Position numbers and translations under genes: made by a program
Source of the DNA: Ponticaulis koreensis DSM 19734
Lineage (GTDB): Bacteria > Pseudomonadota > Alphaproteobacteria > Caulobacterales > Hyphomonadaceae
Length of the DNA stretch: 64,000 nt
Assembly (NCBI RefSeq): GCF_000420665.1
Contig: NZ_ATVJ01000001.1
Coordinates: forward strand, 1,993,588-2,057,587
Direction of reading: 5' to 3'
Notes under the pieces: model-generated
What the model was told of the DNA's origin: nothing
What the model saw: only the letters and a program-made list of their open reading frames with translations
Databases searched by the model: none
Part shown: piece by piece, positions 35,842 to 44,683 of the stretch
Numbering within the stretch: position 1 is the first letter of the stretch
Layout: every line of letters begins with the position of its first letter

Positions 35842-36646
35842 CTCTTTTGGGCATAGAGCGCGCGATGCGCTTTTGCAGTATGCCGGGGAAGAAACGCTTC
35901 GCGAAGCGCGCGCGTTCTGCATCTTTGCCGACAAGATAGTGCATCTGTTTGCCGTGGGCCGCTTCCCAGACTTTTTCTGCCGCCATGGAAACGGGGTAAA
36001 CGTTCAAACCGCTGGCAAGCAGCTCGTCTTTCATGAAGCGGTTCGCGCCTTCCTGGCCTGCGCTATCCAGAATCGGTGTGTCGACGAACCATGGCAGCAG
36101 GCAGCAGACCTTTACGTCAAAATCGGAAAATTCGTGATCCAGAGCTTCTGTGAGCCCGCGGACAGCAAATTTAGTGGCGGAATACACTGCCAGCTGCGGA
36201 GAACCTGCAATGCCTGCTGTGGACGCTGTATTGATGATACGGGCGCCGCGGGTTTCTTTCAGATAGGGCAGGGAGGCATAGACGCCATTGACGACGCCTT
36301 TCAGGTTCACATCGATCATACGGTCGGATTCTTCCGGTGCGATCGTCTCCATCCAGCCAAAGCTACCGATACCGGCATTGTTGAATAGCACACTCATCTG
36401 ACGCTCTGTGGCTTCGCCGAAGTTTCGCATAGCGGCATTCCACGCGTCACGGTCGCGCACGTCCAGAACGCCGCTGAGAGAGTTCTGTTTGCCAATTTCG
36501 TCGGAAATGTCTTCGAGGCCGCGCTCGTCAATGTCGTAAAGACCAACGAACCAGCCCTTTTTTGCAAAGAAGCGTGCTGTCTCGGCGCCAATACCTGATG
36601 CGGCGCCGGTGATGAAGATGCTTTTGCGTCCCCGAGCTTCACTCAT
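35834..36646 (-). CDS. short-chain dehydrogenase/reductase
   Basis: Classical SDR, 270 residues. Nucleotide motif TGAASGIGAETARFF near 14-28, NNAG near 90, catalytic Ser (NTASTAGI) near 140 and YSATK near 153. Its tail is basic. NAD(H) or NADP(H) is unclear. It lies 81 bp downstream of nadC on the same strand; whether it belongs to the nad operon is open. Confidence 0.88.
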   Translation of the reverse strand: MSEARGRKSIFITGAASGIGAETARFFAKKGWFVGLYDIDERGLEDISDEIGKQNSLSGVLDVRDRDAWNAAMRNFGEATERQMSVLFNNAGIGSFGWMETIAPEESDRMIDVNLKGVVNGVYASLPYLKETRGARIINTASTAGIAGSPQLAVYSATKFAVRGLTEALDHEFSDFDVKVCCLLPWFVDTPILDSAGQEGANRFMKDELLASGLNVYPVSMAAEKVWEAAHGKQMHYLVGKDAERARFAKRFFPGILQKRIARSMPKRES

Positions 36647-36727
36647 ATGTTCGTTCCATCCCCTTTTTTGAGTGAACAGGTTAAGGTGCTCTGCGGGCTT
36701 TGCAATCAGCTTTTTTGAAAAGCCTTA

Positions 36728-37582
36728 TCAGGCGGCATCCATGCCGAGGTCCAGGTTCAGCGCAGAGTGCGTCAGCGCGCCAACCGATATGAAATCAACG
36801 CCTGTGGAAGCGATTTCAGCGACAGTGTCGAGATTCACTCCGCCAGAAGCTTCAGTAGTGAAAGCTCCACCAACCATGCGGACCGCCTCGCGAAGATTGT
36901 CGCAGGACATATTATCCAGAAGCACCGCGTGTGGCTTGAGAGGGATGATCTCTTCAAGCTGGTCGAGCGTATCGACTTCGATTTCGACCATGCGCAGATG
37001 GCCGGCATAGTCCAGCGCACGTTTCAGAGCTTCGGTAATGCTGCCGCACGCCGCGATATGATTGTCCTTGATCATGATCGCGTCGTCGAGACCGTAGCGA
37101 TGGCTTGTGCCGCCGCCGCAACGCACGGCGCGTTTTTCAACGGCGCGGTGACCAGGCGTGGTTTTGCGCGTGCAAACGATTTTGGCGTCAGAGCCTTCAA
37201 TGCGGGAGACAAACTCGCGGGTGAGTGTGGCAATGCCGGAAAGACGTCCCATAAAGTTCAGCATGGTGCGTTCTGCGGTCAGAATAGAACGGGCAGAGCC
37301 GTTCAGTCTCGCAACGACCTGACCGGGCGCTACCGCTGCGCCATCGGGCGTTTCGATGTCCAGAGAGACAGACGTATCGATCATGCGTAGAGCAAGGCTG
37401 GCGGCATCAAGACCTGCGATCACGCCATCCTTACGGCCCACAATGTTCACGGCCATTGTCGTATCAGGCGGGATCGTTGCATCTGTCGTCAGGTCTCCCG
37501 CGCGGCCCAGATCCTCGCTCAGCGCGAGGCGGACAATCGGTTCCAGAACGATATCGGGAAGGGGTGGGATGAATGAGGTCAA
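36728..37582 (-). CDS. nadC: nicotinate-nucleotide pyrophosphorylase (quinolinate PRTase)
   Basis: Converts quinolinate and PRPP to nicotinate mononucleotide in NAD synthesis. 284 residues with EDLGRAGDLTTDA near 19, the PRPP-binding TRKTTPGHR near 137, and the C-terminal GGVNLDTVAEIASTGVDFISVGALTHS. Start is TTG at 37582 with GAGGAG about 8 nt upstream, so TTG use is well supported. It is the last gene of nadA-X-Y-nadB-nadC, 12 nt after nadB. Confidence 0.96.
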   Translation of the reverse strand: MTSFIPPLPDIVLEPIVRLALSEDLGRAGDLTTDATIPPDTTMAVNIVGRKDGVIAGLDAASLALRMIDTSVSLDIETPDGAAVAPGQVVARLNGSARSILTAERTMLNFMGRLSGIATLTREFVSRIEGSDAKIVCTRKTTPGHRAVEKRAVRCGGGTSHRYGLDDAIMIKDNHIAACGSITEALKRALDYAGHLRMVEIEVDTLDQLEEIIPLKPHAVLLDNMSCDNLREAVRMVGGAFTTEASGGVNLDTVAEIASTGVDFISVGALTHSALNLDLGMDAA

Positions 37583-37594
37583 ACTCTGTCTCCT

Positions 37595-39133
37595 CTAAGC
37601 GTTGCTGGTCGGCGGATCGATGAAAACAGGTCCGGCCTGTCCTTTATAGAGAAAGGTCCGCTTCGGCGTATCTGATGTGTCCGGGAAATCGGACCGGAAA
37701 TGTCCGCCGCGGCTCTCTTCACGTCGCAGTGCAGAGCGGACGATTAGTTCGCTGACCACGAGTGCGCGCGGCACGAGCCCTGCCGGAAATTCTTCGGCTT
37801 GCTCAATGATCCAATCAAGCAGCGCTGCGAGGCCCTTGCCATCGCGCACGACGCCGCATTCGGCCGCCATACGAGCCCGGAGCGTTTGCAGTGTCGCATC
37901 GTCCAGATCAGGTGGCGAGATGCCTTTGGCGGTGTCGTCAAGCTCTGGCAGATCGCTTCCTTTAAGCCGGTCAGCAATACGCGCAGCATAGACGACCGCT
38001 TCAAGAAGGGAGTTGGAGGCGAGGCGGTTTGCGCCATGCGCGCCTGTGGAAGTGCACTCGCCACAGGCTGATAGGCCTTTTAAACTGGTGCGTCCCCACA
38101 GGTCAGTGACAATGCCGCCCATATGATAGTGCGCTGCAGGCGCGACTGGGATCGGATCAATGCGTGGGTCGATGCCGGCTGACATGCAGGTAGAATAGAC
38201 GGTCGGGAAATGCTCTTCGATTTCATCACCAATGGCATCGCGCGTATCTAGAAAGGCTTTTCCGTCCGACAGTGCTTCGATGTGGACAGCGCGCGCGACC
38301 CGGTCACGTGGCGCAAGTTCGCCCATGGGGTCGTGACGCGGCATGAAGAGCGTACCGTCTTTATTGATCAGTTTTGCGCCTTCGCCGCGCAGCGCTTCGG
38401 TGGCAAGCGGGGCAGGGTCGCGGTCAATGTCGATCGCCGTCGGGTGGAATTGTACGAACTCCAGATCAGCGACGAGGGCGCCTGCTTCGTAGGCCATGGC
38501 CACGGCGTCACCGCGAGATTCACGCGGATTGGTCGTGATGCGGAACAGTCCGCCTGAGCCGCCCGTACAGAAGACGGTTTCTCTGGCGTAGATCGGAGAG
38601 ACTTCTCCGGCGCTATCGCGCACAAGAACGCCAGCCACATTCTTCTTGCTGCCTGACAGCAGGCCAATCGCCTTAAGCCCGTCGATGATTTCGATATGCT
38701 CGGCTGCCGCGGCCGCTTCTGAAAGCGCTTCCATAATGGCGCGGCCTGCCAGATCACCTGCCACACGGGCAACGCGTGCCTTGCTGTGAGCGGCCTCAAG
38801 CGACAAGGCGAGTGCGCCTTCCGCCGTCCGGTCAAATGGTACGCCAAGTTCTATCAGGTCACGTACGCGCAGCGGGCCAGCTTCGGCAATGAGTTGTGCG
38901 GTGACCGGATCGACAAGACCGTCGCCTGCCAGAACGGTGTCGCGCGCATGTTCTTCCGGAGAATCATCCGGCGCGAGCGCTGCTGCCAGGCCACCTTGTG
39001 CCCACGTCGAGGAGGACGCCTGGCCCACGGGAGCAGGGCAGATAACTGTGCATTTTCGCGGTGCAAGACGCAGGGCAAGAAACAGGCCCGCAAGCCCGGC
39101 GCCCACGATCAGGATATCAGTGCGATCACTCAT
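37595..39133 (-). CDS. nadB: L-aspartate oxidase
   Basis: FAD enzyme that makes iminoaspartate, which NadA uses. 512 residues with FAD motif DILIVGAGLAGLFLALRLA near 5, FCTGGSGGLF near 193, HPTAI around 236 and the succinate-dehydrogenase-like HYHMGGI near 340. Its TAG is 12 nt before nadC. Upstream lie two genes of unknown function and then nadA on the same strand. Confidence 0.96.
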   Translation of the reverse strand: MSDRTDILIVGAGLAGLFLALRLAPRKCTVICPAPVGQASSSTWAQGGLAAALAPDDSPEEHARDTVLAGDGLVDPVTAQLIAEAGPLRVRDLIELGVPFDRTAEGALALSLEAAHSKARVARVAGDLAGRAIMEALSEAAAAAEHIEIIDGLKAIGLLSGSKKNVAGVLVRDSAGEVSPIYARETVFCTGGSGGLFRITTNPRESRGDAVAMAYEAGALVADLEFVQFHPTAIDIDRDPAPLATEALRGEGAKLINKDGTLFMPRHDPMGELAPRDRVARAVHIEALSDGKAFLDTRDAIGDEIEEHFPTVYSTCMSAGIDPRIDPIPVAPAAHYHMGGIVTDLWGRTSLKGLSACGECTSTGAHGANRLASNSLLEAVVYAARIADRLKGSDLPELDDTAKGISPPDLDDATLQTLRARMAAECGVVRDGKGLAALLDWIIEQAEEFPAGLVPRALVVSELIVRSALRREESRGGHFRSDFPDTSDTPKRTFLYKGQAGPVFIDPPTSNA

Positions 39134-39172
39134 TTCGTGACGCAGCCCTTAGAGAAATTGGTTGTCATGAGA

Positions 39173-39619
39173 TCAGGAAATAGCCCCGATTGAGCGCCGG
39201 AATTCGGCAATGTGGAAACCCCAGGACATCAGATAGCCCTGCATCAGGTCAGAGCTTGTGATGGCGAGTCGAAAATTGTCCGGCAAATAGCCGCCATTAT
39301 CATAGCCCTGAATGTATTCCTCAATTTCGGAGCTGATCTCCAGAATATTGTCTTCGCGAATAGCGGTGCAGGACTGGCGGACCTGCCATTGTTCAGAGCC
39401 GCAAATCTGAAGTGCTGTCAGCTCACACTCATAGACGCCCGGCTCTGACGTACCCAGCAGTAGAGCTGATCCGGTGAAGGAACATCCGGCACCTGTATCA
39501 GCTTCAAACGACCATTCGCCGCTAATGTTTGGAACGTCGTCGGATGCCTGCTCTGCGAATGCAGCGCCAGAGAGCATTGGTGCGAGACAAACAGAAAGGG
39601 CCAGTACAAGCTGTTTCAT
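39173..39619 (-). CDS. secreted protein Y of the nad operon
   Basis: A 148-residue exported protein with Sec signal ending near AFAEQ (23). The mature part has a W-S-F start (GEWSFEADTGAGCSFTGS), then an acidic ECEL stretch and a helix-like EISSEIEEYI. Four cysteines (CSFT, YECEL, ICGS, SCTAI) match those of the next gene upstream, pointing to disulfides and shared ancestry. Its start overlaps the upstream stop (ATGA). 39 nt before nadB. No family recognised. A periplasmic role in a NAD operon is not explained. Confidence 0.72.
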   Translation of the reverse strand: MKQLVLALSVCLAPMLSGAAFAEQASDDVPNISGEWSFEADTGAGCSFTGSALLLGTSEPGVYECELTALQICGSEQWQVRQSCTAIREDNILEISSEIEEYIQGYDNGGYLPDNFRLAITSSDLMQGYLMSWGFHIAEFRRSIGAIS

Positions 39620-40083
39620 GAGATATTCCCCTCATCGCGCACGAAGATCGCTGTGGCGGTAGAAGCAGACACAAGACGCCCGTGCATTTCATCGCCGGTA
39701 ACGTCGCTGATGATGAAATGATCGGGCATATAAACGCCCATCACATTGGGCATACGTTCGATAAATTCGACGATTTCGCTTTCGAGCAGATACTCTGTGT
39801 TGTCCGCCGTGATCTGACAGGTCTGGGCAACAACAGACCGTCCAAAGCCGCAATCCTCAACAGCGGTCAGTTCACATTCCAGACCGTCGGCGTCCGTCTG
39901 GCCGGAGAAGACTGTGAGAGTGCCTGTCATCTGGCAAATGCCATTGGCATACCGGTCCGTTGAGAATGACCAGCTTCCAAGTATGTCAGCATTGAATTCC
40001 GAACGCGCTGTGAACGCCGGTTCTGCCTGTGCGACAGAGAGACATGTGGCGATCATAAAGAGCGTTGCCGGAACTGATTTCAT
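39616..40083 (-). CDS. secreted protein X of the nad operon
   Basis: A 155-residue exported protein, signal ending near AQAEP (21). Shares the pattern W-S-F-S ... C ... GLECELTAVEDCG ... QTC ... LLESEIVEFIE with its downstream neighbour, so the two are probably tandem paralogues. GGAGG lies just before the ATG. It starts 25 nt after nadA and overlaps the next gene by 4 nt. No known domain; no metal-ligand pattern beyond the cysteines. Confidence 0.72.
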   Translation of the reverse strand: MKSVPATLFMIATCLSVAQAEPAFTARSEFNADILGSWSFSTDRYANGICQMTGTLTVFSGQTDADGLECELTAVEDCGFGRSVVAQTCQITADNTEYLLESEIVEFIERMPNVMGVYMPDHFIISDVTGDEMHGRLVSASTATAIFVRDEGNIS

Positions 40084-40108
40084 ACTGACCTCCGGGGCAA
40101 CCGAGCCC

Positions 40109-41257
40109 TTATGCAGGGCTCAGCGTTTCAATATCCTTTGGTGCAAGACCCGTTTCGAACGGACGTGCAGTCTTTGGATTTGGCAGAGCGAGCATAGCAT
40201 CGATCGCTTTTTTCGCCTGCACACGAACATCTTCGTCGACCAGAACTTCGTGCTTCATCTCGGTCAGAGCGTCGAAAATGTTCTCCAGCGTAATCCGTTT
40301 CATATGTGGGCACAGATTACATGGTTTCACAAACTCTACGTCCGGATTGGCACTCGCGACATTGTCGCTCATGGAGCACTCGGTCAGCAGAACAACTTTG
40401 TTCGGGCTGCGCTCGGACACATAGTTGGACAGAGCTGATGTAGAGCCCGCGAAGTCTGATGCTTCCAGAACATCTGGTGGGCATTCAGGGTGCGCAAGAA
40501 TCAGAACGCCAGGGTGTGCATCACGCAGCGCGTGGATATCGTCAGCTGTGAACTGCTCGTGCACTTCGCAGCGGCCATCCCATGTGATGATCTCGATATC
40601 TGTGACCGCAGCTACGTTGCGCGCCAGATACTTGTCCGGGATCAGGATGACTTTATCCACACCCCATTCCGCCGCGACGTGTTCAACAACCTGAACCGCG
40701 TTGGAAGATGTACAGCAAACGTCTGTTTCCGCTTTCACATCCGCAGTCGTGTTCACATAGGTGACGACAGGAATGCCGGGGTACTTTTGCTTGATCAGGC
40801 GGATATCCGCACCGGTAATGGATTCGGCCAATGAGCAGCCTGCTTCCATGTCAGGGATAAGAACCGTCTTCTCCGGCGCGAGAATTTTAGAGGTCTCGGC
40901 CATGAAGTGAACGCCAGCCTGTACGATGATTTCCGCATCTACATTGGCCGCTTCGCGCGCCAGCTGGAGAGAATCTCCACGGAAATCGCCAACAAGGTTG
41001 AAGATGTCCGGCGTCATATAGTTGTGCGCCAGAATAACCGCATTACGTTGCGTTTTCAGCTTGTTGATGCCGTGTACGAGCGGGGCAATACCCGGCCATT
41101 CCATCGGAGTGATGAAATCCTTCACCTCTTCATAGAGATGGTCCGTAGCGGCTTTAACCTCGTCATTATAGGAGAGGCCGCGAGCTTCCAGTGCAGTTGG
41201 CGTGCGCGTTAGCGCAGGCATGTCGCAACCGGGTGCAGTATCAATAATTCGGGCCAT
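40109..41257 (-). CDS. nadA: quinolinate synthase
   Basis: [4Fe-4S] enzyme that condenses iminoaspartate and dihydroxyacetone phosphate to quinolinate. 382 residues. Candidate cluster cysteines: Cys141 (AGCSLAE), Cys181/182 (DVCCTSSNA) and Cys313/316 (PCNLCPHMK). Other conserved stretches: [11 protein letters not shown] and [15 protein letters not shown]. GGAGGGG precedes the ATG. First gene of the operon; two palindromes upstream are likely operators. Confidence 0.96.
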   Translation of the reverse strand: MARIIDTAPGCDMPALTRTPTALEARGLSYNDEVKAATDHLYEEVKDFITPMEWPGIAPLVHGINKLKTQRNAVILAHNYMTPDIFNLVGDFRGDSLQLAREAANVDAEIIVQAGVHFMAETSKILAPEKTVLIPDMEAGCSLAESITGADIRLIKQKYPGIPVVTYVNTTADVKAETDVCCTSSNAVQVVEHVAAEWGVDKVILIPDKYLARNVAAVTDIEIITWDGRCEVHEQFTADDIHALRDAHPGVLILAHPECPPDVLEASDFAGSTSALSNYVSERSPNKVVLLTECSMSDNVASANPDVEFVKPCNLCPHMKRITLENIFDALTEMKHEVLVDEDVRVQAKKAIDAMLALPNPKTARPFETGLAPKDIETLSPA

Positions 41258-41291
41258 TAGTCCCCTCCTTCGATTTTAAGGGGCAAGCCCC

Positions 41292-41312
41292 TTTTGCTCA
41301 ATATGAGTATAA
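41292..41312. promoter_or_regulatory. candidate NadQ operator 1 over the nadA promoter
   Basis: Left arm TTTTGCTCA, 3-nt spacer, right arm TGAGTATAA: an imperfect inverted repeat (7 of 9 pairs). It overlaps a possible nadA -10 (TATTAT, 41314-41309, minus strand); TTGAAA at 41339-41334 could be the -35, though 19 nt is a long spacing. Placement over the -10 would suit repression. Regulator inferred from NadQ lying nearby. Confidence 0.55.
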
Positions 41313-41374
41313 TATGGGCAGACAAATACGCCTTTTCAAGATCACAGGCCTTGAGAAAGGAGGAATTGATACCC

Positions 41375-41395
41375 TTTTGCCCAAATTGAGCAAAA
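41375..41395. promoter_or_regulatory. candidate NadQ operator 2
   Basis: Left arm TTTTGCCCA, 3-nt spacer, right arm TGAGCAAAA, an inverted repeat with one mismatch. It is 83 bp from operator 1 (centre to centre) and shares the same half-site (TTTTGCYCA). It lies upstream of the nadA promoter, so looping or cooperative binding is possible. Confidence 0.55.
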
Positions 41396-41564
41396 CTCAG
41401 TGCGTCACAAATACGTCAAAGAGCAGAAGCTGGCAAGTCAAATCTGGGAGAGGTACGAAGGGCAGGACGATCTAAAACGCAATCAAATCCATGCGGCGTG
41501 GGCATATTCCTTGCTGCAACTGCGAGATAGCGGAGAAATTTTGCTTCGGCCTTTGCTTAACCGG

Positions 41565-42002
41565 TCACTCTTCGCGGAGGAGCGAGGTCGCTGCGGCACG
41601 AAGGTTGTCCGGAATAGGCACGGGACGGCGCGTGTCTTTGTTGACATAGACATGCGTGAAGCTTGCTTCGGCGGCTGCGTCATCCTCGCCAACAGAAAAA
41701 AGGCCGATCAGATAAGTGATGGAGCTGTTGCCGACGCGCGCGACTGCCATACCGGCCTCAATCGGTTCCGGCCAGCCAAGGCTGGCGTGGTAGGTGCAGC
41801 CAGACTGCACGACAAGGCCGACGATATCGCCGTCGGGAACAGGCATGCCTGCTTCATTGCGCAGCCAGCTGTTCACAACGCTGTCCACCAGCTCGTAATA
41901 CACAACATTGTTCATATGACCGTAGACATCATTATCCTGCCAGCGGGTGGTCAGGTGACGGTATTGTACAAAGTCGGAACGTGTCGCGCGGGTTTTAGTC
42001 AC
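41565..42002 (-). CDS. acyl-CoA thioesterase (hotdog fold)
   Basis: 4HBT-type thioesterase, 145 residues. The motif TTRWQDNDVYGHMNNVVYYEL contains the catalytic Asp (D in WQDND) and the GHMNN of this family; VQSGCTYHASLGWPEPIEAG follows. It starts with GTG at 42002. Ends 252 nt before the nad operator region; upstream is NadQ with a 90-nt gap. Substrate chain length unknown. Confidence 0.85.
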   Translation of the reverse strand: MTKTRATRSDFVQYRHLTTRWQDNDVYGHMNNVVYYELVDSVVNSWLRNEAGMPVPDGDIVGLVVQSGCTYHASLGWPEPIEAGMAVARVGNSSITYLIGLFSVGEDDAAAEASFTHVYVNKDTRRPVPIPDNLRAAATSLLREE

Positions 42003-42092
42003 TTGTTGGCCTGCCAGTCGTGTTGGTTGTCTATATTGAGTGTTACGGGGCTTGCTGCAGTGTGCATAGAGACGGATTGGAAAAAGTCCGGC

Positions 42093-43061
42093 TTATCGCT
42101 GTTTGGGCGTTTGAACGCCAAGAGCTGCCTGTTCTGAGAGTATTTCTCTGCGGAAACGGAAGCGTTCAGCCGGGCGGCCGCCCGTCGCGGTTTCAAACTC
42201 GCCAGTGCCTTCAACAAAACCTGTCTTATCAAGCGCGCGGCGGAAGTTCTGCTTGTGCAGCTTGGTACCCAGAATGCCCTCAACAGTCTCTTGCAAGGCA
42301 GACAGGGTGAACATTTCCTGCATTAATTCAAAGACAACCGGGCGATATTTGATTTTGCCTCTTAAGCGGCTCATGCCGGTTGCCAGAATGCGGCGGTGGT
42401 CTGACCGCATCGGCGTGCCGGTGACGCGTTCGGGAAGGCTGCAGGGCGAGGTTTCGGCGCGGTCACGCCAGGCTTCCGGTACGATATCGGCTTCGTAAAG
42501 GAGCTCGTAGCGCTCCAGAACGCGCTCTTCGATCCACGGTTTGCCGTCGAGGCCAAAAGCAATGCTGGCGCGGGTCCACCGGTCATGGCTGGCTGCCGGA
42601 CTGCCCGCGCTGTCCGCCCATTTCTTCAACTGGTCAGACAGTGGGCTGATGATGGCTTGCGCACTGTCTGCGCGATGGTCTTCCCAAGGGAAATAGCGAT
42701 ACCAATTGCGCCACACCGCATCGAACGCGCCGCCAATTTCCGTGGCTTCAGGTGTCAGCGCGATATAGCCGACAGAAATCACGCGATCAGCGGGGCTTCC
42801 GCTATCAAGGCGCGCTGTTGGAAGCTCGCGTCCCAGATCGCCAAATGTATAGAGTTGCTCGACATAGCCGAGTTCAAAGCCGGTTTGCGCGCTCACCCAG
42901 TCTCTCAGACCAATTTCAAACGTGCGGTGGCCTTCAGGGTCGAACGCACCAAAGGGGAGACCTTCCAGCCCGTCTTCGTCGCCGCCACGTGTCGCCAGAA
43001 CGTGTGGCAGGCCATCAATGGCCGCAACGATAACTGCAGAGAGGCCGACCCGCAGAGACAT
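42093..43061 (-). CDS. nadQ: NadQ-type NAD biosynthesis regulator (NUDIX-HTH)
   Basis: Fusion of a NUDIX-like domain with a C-terminal winged helix, 322 residues, of the COG4111/NadQ group that represses nadABC in alphaproteobacteria. Visible: the degenerate NUDIX part (LSAVIVAAIDGLPHVLATRG; HRTFEIGLRDWVSAQTGFEL; GYVEQLYTFGDLGRE) and the HTH part (LRGKIKYRPVVFELM ... KLHKQNFRRALDKTGFVEGTG ... TGGRPAERFRFRR). The ATG shares one base with the upstream phosphatase stop (TAATG). About 0.8 kb from the proposed operators before nadA. Confidence 0.88.
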   Translation of the reverse strand: MSLRVGLSAVIVAAIDGLPHVLATRGGDEDGLEGLPFGAFDPEGHRTFEIGLRDWVSAQTGFELGYVEQLYTFGDLGRELPTARLDSGSPADRVISVGYIALTPEATEIGGAFDAVWRNWYRYFPWEDHRADSAQAIISPLSDQLKKWADSAGSPAASHDRWTRASIAFGLDGKPWIEERVLERYELLYEADIVPEAWRDRAETSPCSLPERVTGTPMRSDHRRILATGMSRLRGKIKYRPVVFELMQEMFTLSALQETVEGILGTKLHKQNFRRALDKTGFVEGTGEFETATGGRPAERFRFRREILSEQAALGVQTPKQR

Positions 43062-43597
43062 TATACCCAGTGACCTCGCACATCGTCGAATTGTGTGGGC
43101 AAGGCGAATGGTTCGGCGTCTTCGGCGTAAGTATGCGGCTTCATCGTCATGACGGCCTTGAGCATACGACCGTTACGGCCAAGCAGAGAATCCGCAAATG
43201 TCACGAGCTGTCGGTTTGGCTTCGCCGTCGGTGAGGCCGCGCGCAGCAGGTCTGCAATCTCTGACTCGTCGCGATCCGGATTTAAAAGACACGCAGTAAT
43301 AAATGCAGATGCGGTTGAGCGGGAGACGCCGGCCCAGCAATGAATGAGGATCGGGTCATTACGATCCCAATCGCTGACAAACTCGATTAGCTGTTCAACA
43401 TGCTCCGGCATTGGCGGATCGGGCGTTTCGTCATCTGCTTCAACGTCTTCGAACGCCAGCCTTAAATGCTGGCCGTCATTCAAATCAGGAAAGACGGGGA
43501 ATTCATCCCATGGGGCGAGAAGGCTCACCACTTTTACGGGGCGTATCTCGTCTGAAAGCGGCGGCGCTCGGAAGCGCGAACTGACCCAGATTGTCAT
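43061..43597 (-). CDS. dual-specificity/tyrosine phosphatase-like protein
   Basis: 178 residues from ATG 43597, chosen since GGGGAAGA lies just upstream. Has the cysteine-phosphatase P-loop HCWAGVSRS with Cys87 and Arg93 (C-x5-R), and an upstream acidic loop that may supply the general acid. Its stop and the nadQ start share a base, so translation is coupled. A role in NAD control is conceivable but unsupported; the substrate could be a phosphoprotein or a small molecule. Confidence 0.85.
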   Translation of the reverse strand: MTIWVSSRFRAPPLSDEIRPVKVVSLLAPWDEFPVFPDLNDGQHLRLAFEDVEADDETPDPPMPEHVEQLIEFVSDWDRNDPILIHCWAGVSRSTASAFITACLLNPDRDESEIADLLRAASPTAKPNRQLVTFADSLLGRNGRMLKAVMTMKPHTYAEDAEPFALPTQFDDVRGHWV

Positions 43598-43730
43598 GTC
43601 TTCCCCTGTTCGAAGGATACCCGCCCCAGCGCGTCTGAGGCAAAGTTCAGATGCCCGGATACGTTGCCGTAATTTCTGACGCAACGGAAGGCTAAAATAA
43701 ATATGTAAAACAGAGCAATAGGTTCTTCTG

Positions 43731-43934
43731 ATGAGAAAGCCCGTAGAAACTGCTATCCTGTTCGTGATTATCTGCGCAGGTCTCTACACCATGAAAATCG
43801 CTGGTGAGGAGCCGCAAGCCACGGCTGAACTGACCGGATATGGCAAAACGAGACTCACAGTGAATTGCCCTGATGAGTCTGGTTCAGCCTCTCAAAACCA
43901 CATGACGTCTTTTAACTGGCCTGAAGCGCTTTGA
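43731..43934 (+). CDS. small membrane-anchored protein, unknown
   Basis: 67 residues with an N-terminal hydrophobic helix (AILFVIICAGLYTMKIAG), then a polar tail. Overlaps the end of the convergent HD gene by 23 nt. Weak ribosome site, TAAAAT in the upstream region may be a -10. Could be spurious. Confidence 0.4.
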   Translation: MRKPVETAILFVIICAGLYTMKIAGEEPQATAELTGYGKTRLTVNCPDESGSASQNHMTSFNWPEAL

Positions 43935-44541
43935 AGCGTTCTACGAACTTTGCTTGGGCTTCCATGGCAGGCATAGGCGTGAGGCGCATCTCGGAATGGA
44001 CTTCAGGCGCGCCGAAAATCTCGTCAGCCTCGGCTTCGGAGAACCCCGCCAGTTGAACCGCTTCCAGCCATGCACTGATGTGATCGGCTCTCTTAATCAG
44101 CTTTTTCAATTTTTTGTCGGTAACAGGTGGTAGACCGAAACGAATGTGAATCGCTCGTTCAAGCTTGTCTTCGAACGTGCGGTAACCTTCGCCCAGTACC
44201 GCTTTGAATGGCGAGATCATATCACCGATGACATATTCAGGACTGTCATGGAGCAGGGCGACCATGCATTCTTCGCGCGTCAACTTAGGTGATAGCTCGC
44301 GGCAGACTTCTTCCACGACAAGGCTGTGTTGGGCGACAGAAAATGCATGTTCGCCAATCGTTTGGCCGTTCCATCGCGCTACGCGAGCGAGGCCGTGGGC
44401 GATATCGCTGATCTCAATATCCAGCGGAGACGGGTCCAGAAGATCCAGTCTGCGACCTGAGAGCATACGCTGCCAGGCGCGTGATGCGGGAGCTTTTTGA
44501 CGTGCGATTTTAGCCTCCGAATGGTCAGTTCTGCCCGGCAA
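43912..44541 (-). CDS. HD-domain hydrolase (YfbR-like)
   Basis: 209 residues. The HD metal-site pattern is clear: GEHAFSVAQHSLVVE near 64, then LLHDSPEYVIGDM near 96 (H...HD). Such enzymes are nucleotide phosphohydrolases or 5'-deoxynucleotidases. The given start is TTG 44541 with no good ribosome site; starting within SRAWQRMLSGRR (around residue 20) is an alternative. No nucleotide genes are adjacent. Confidence 0.83.
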   Translation of the reverse strand: MPGRTDHSEAKIARQKAPASRAWQRMLSGRRLDLLDPSPLDIEISDIAHGLARVARWNGQTIGEHAFSVAQHSLVVEEVCRELSPKLTREECMVALLHDSPEYVIGDMISPFKAVLGEGYRTFEDKLERAIHIRFGLPPVTDKKLKKLIKRADHISAWLEAVQLAGFSEAEADEIFGAPEVHSEMRLTPMPAMEAQAKFVERFKALQAS

Positions 44542-44683
44542 AATCTGCCGGTTTTTGTTATCAAAAAGTGAATAAAATCAGATACTTTTGTAGTGATTTT
44601 ATTCGTCTGAATCTTCGCTTTGAATACCCTTCATTAAGAGCCTTCACCTTACTCTGTCTACACTCCGAGGGAGAGAGTGAAAA

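Noticed and set aside
41400-42137. 245-codon plus-strand ORF over the nad promoter region and thioesterase
   Set aside because: Starts with GTG next to operator 2 without a ribosome site and runs antisense through the thioesterase. The first ~55 codons look somewhat protein-like, so a short gene cannot be fully excluded.
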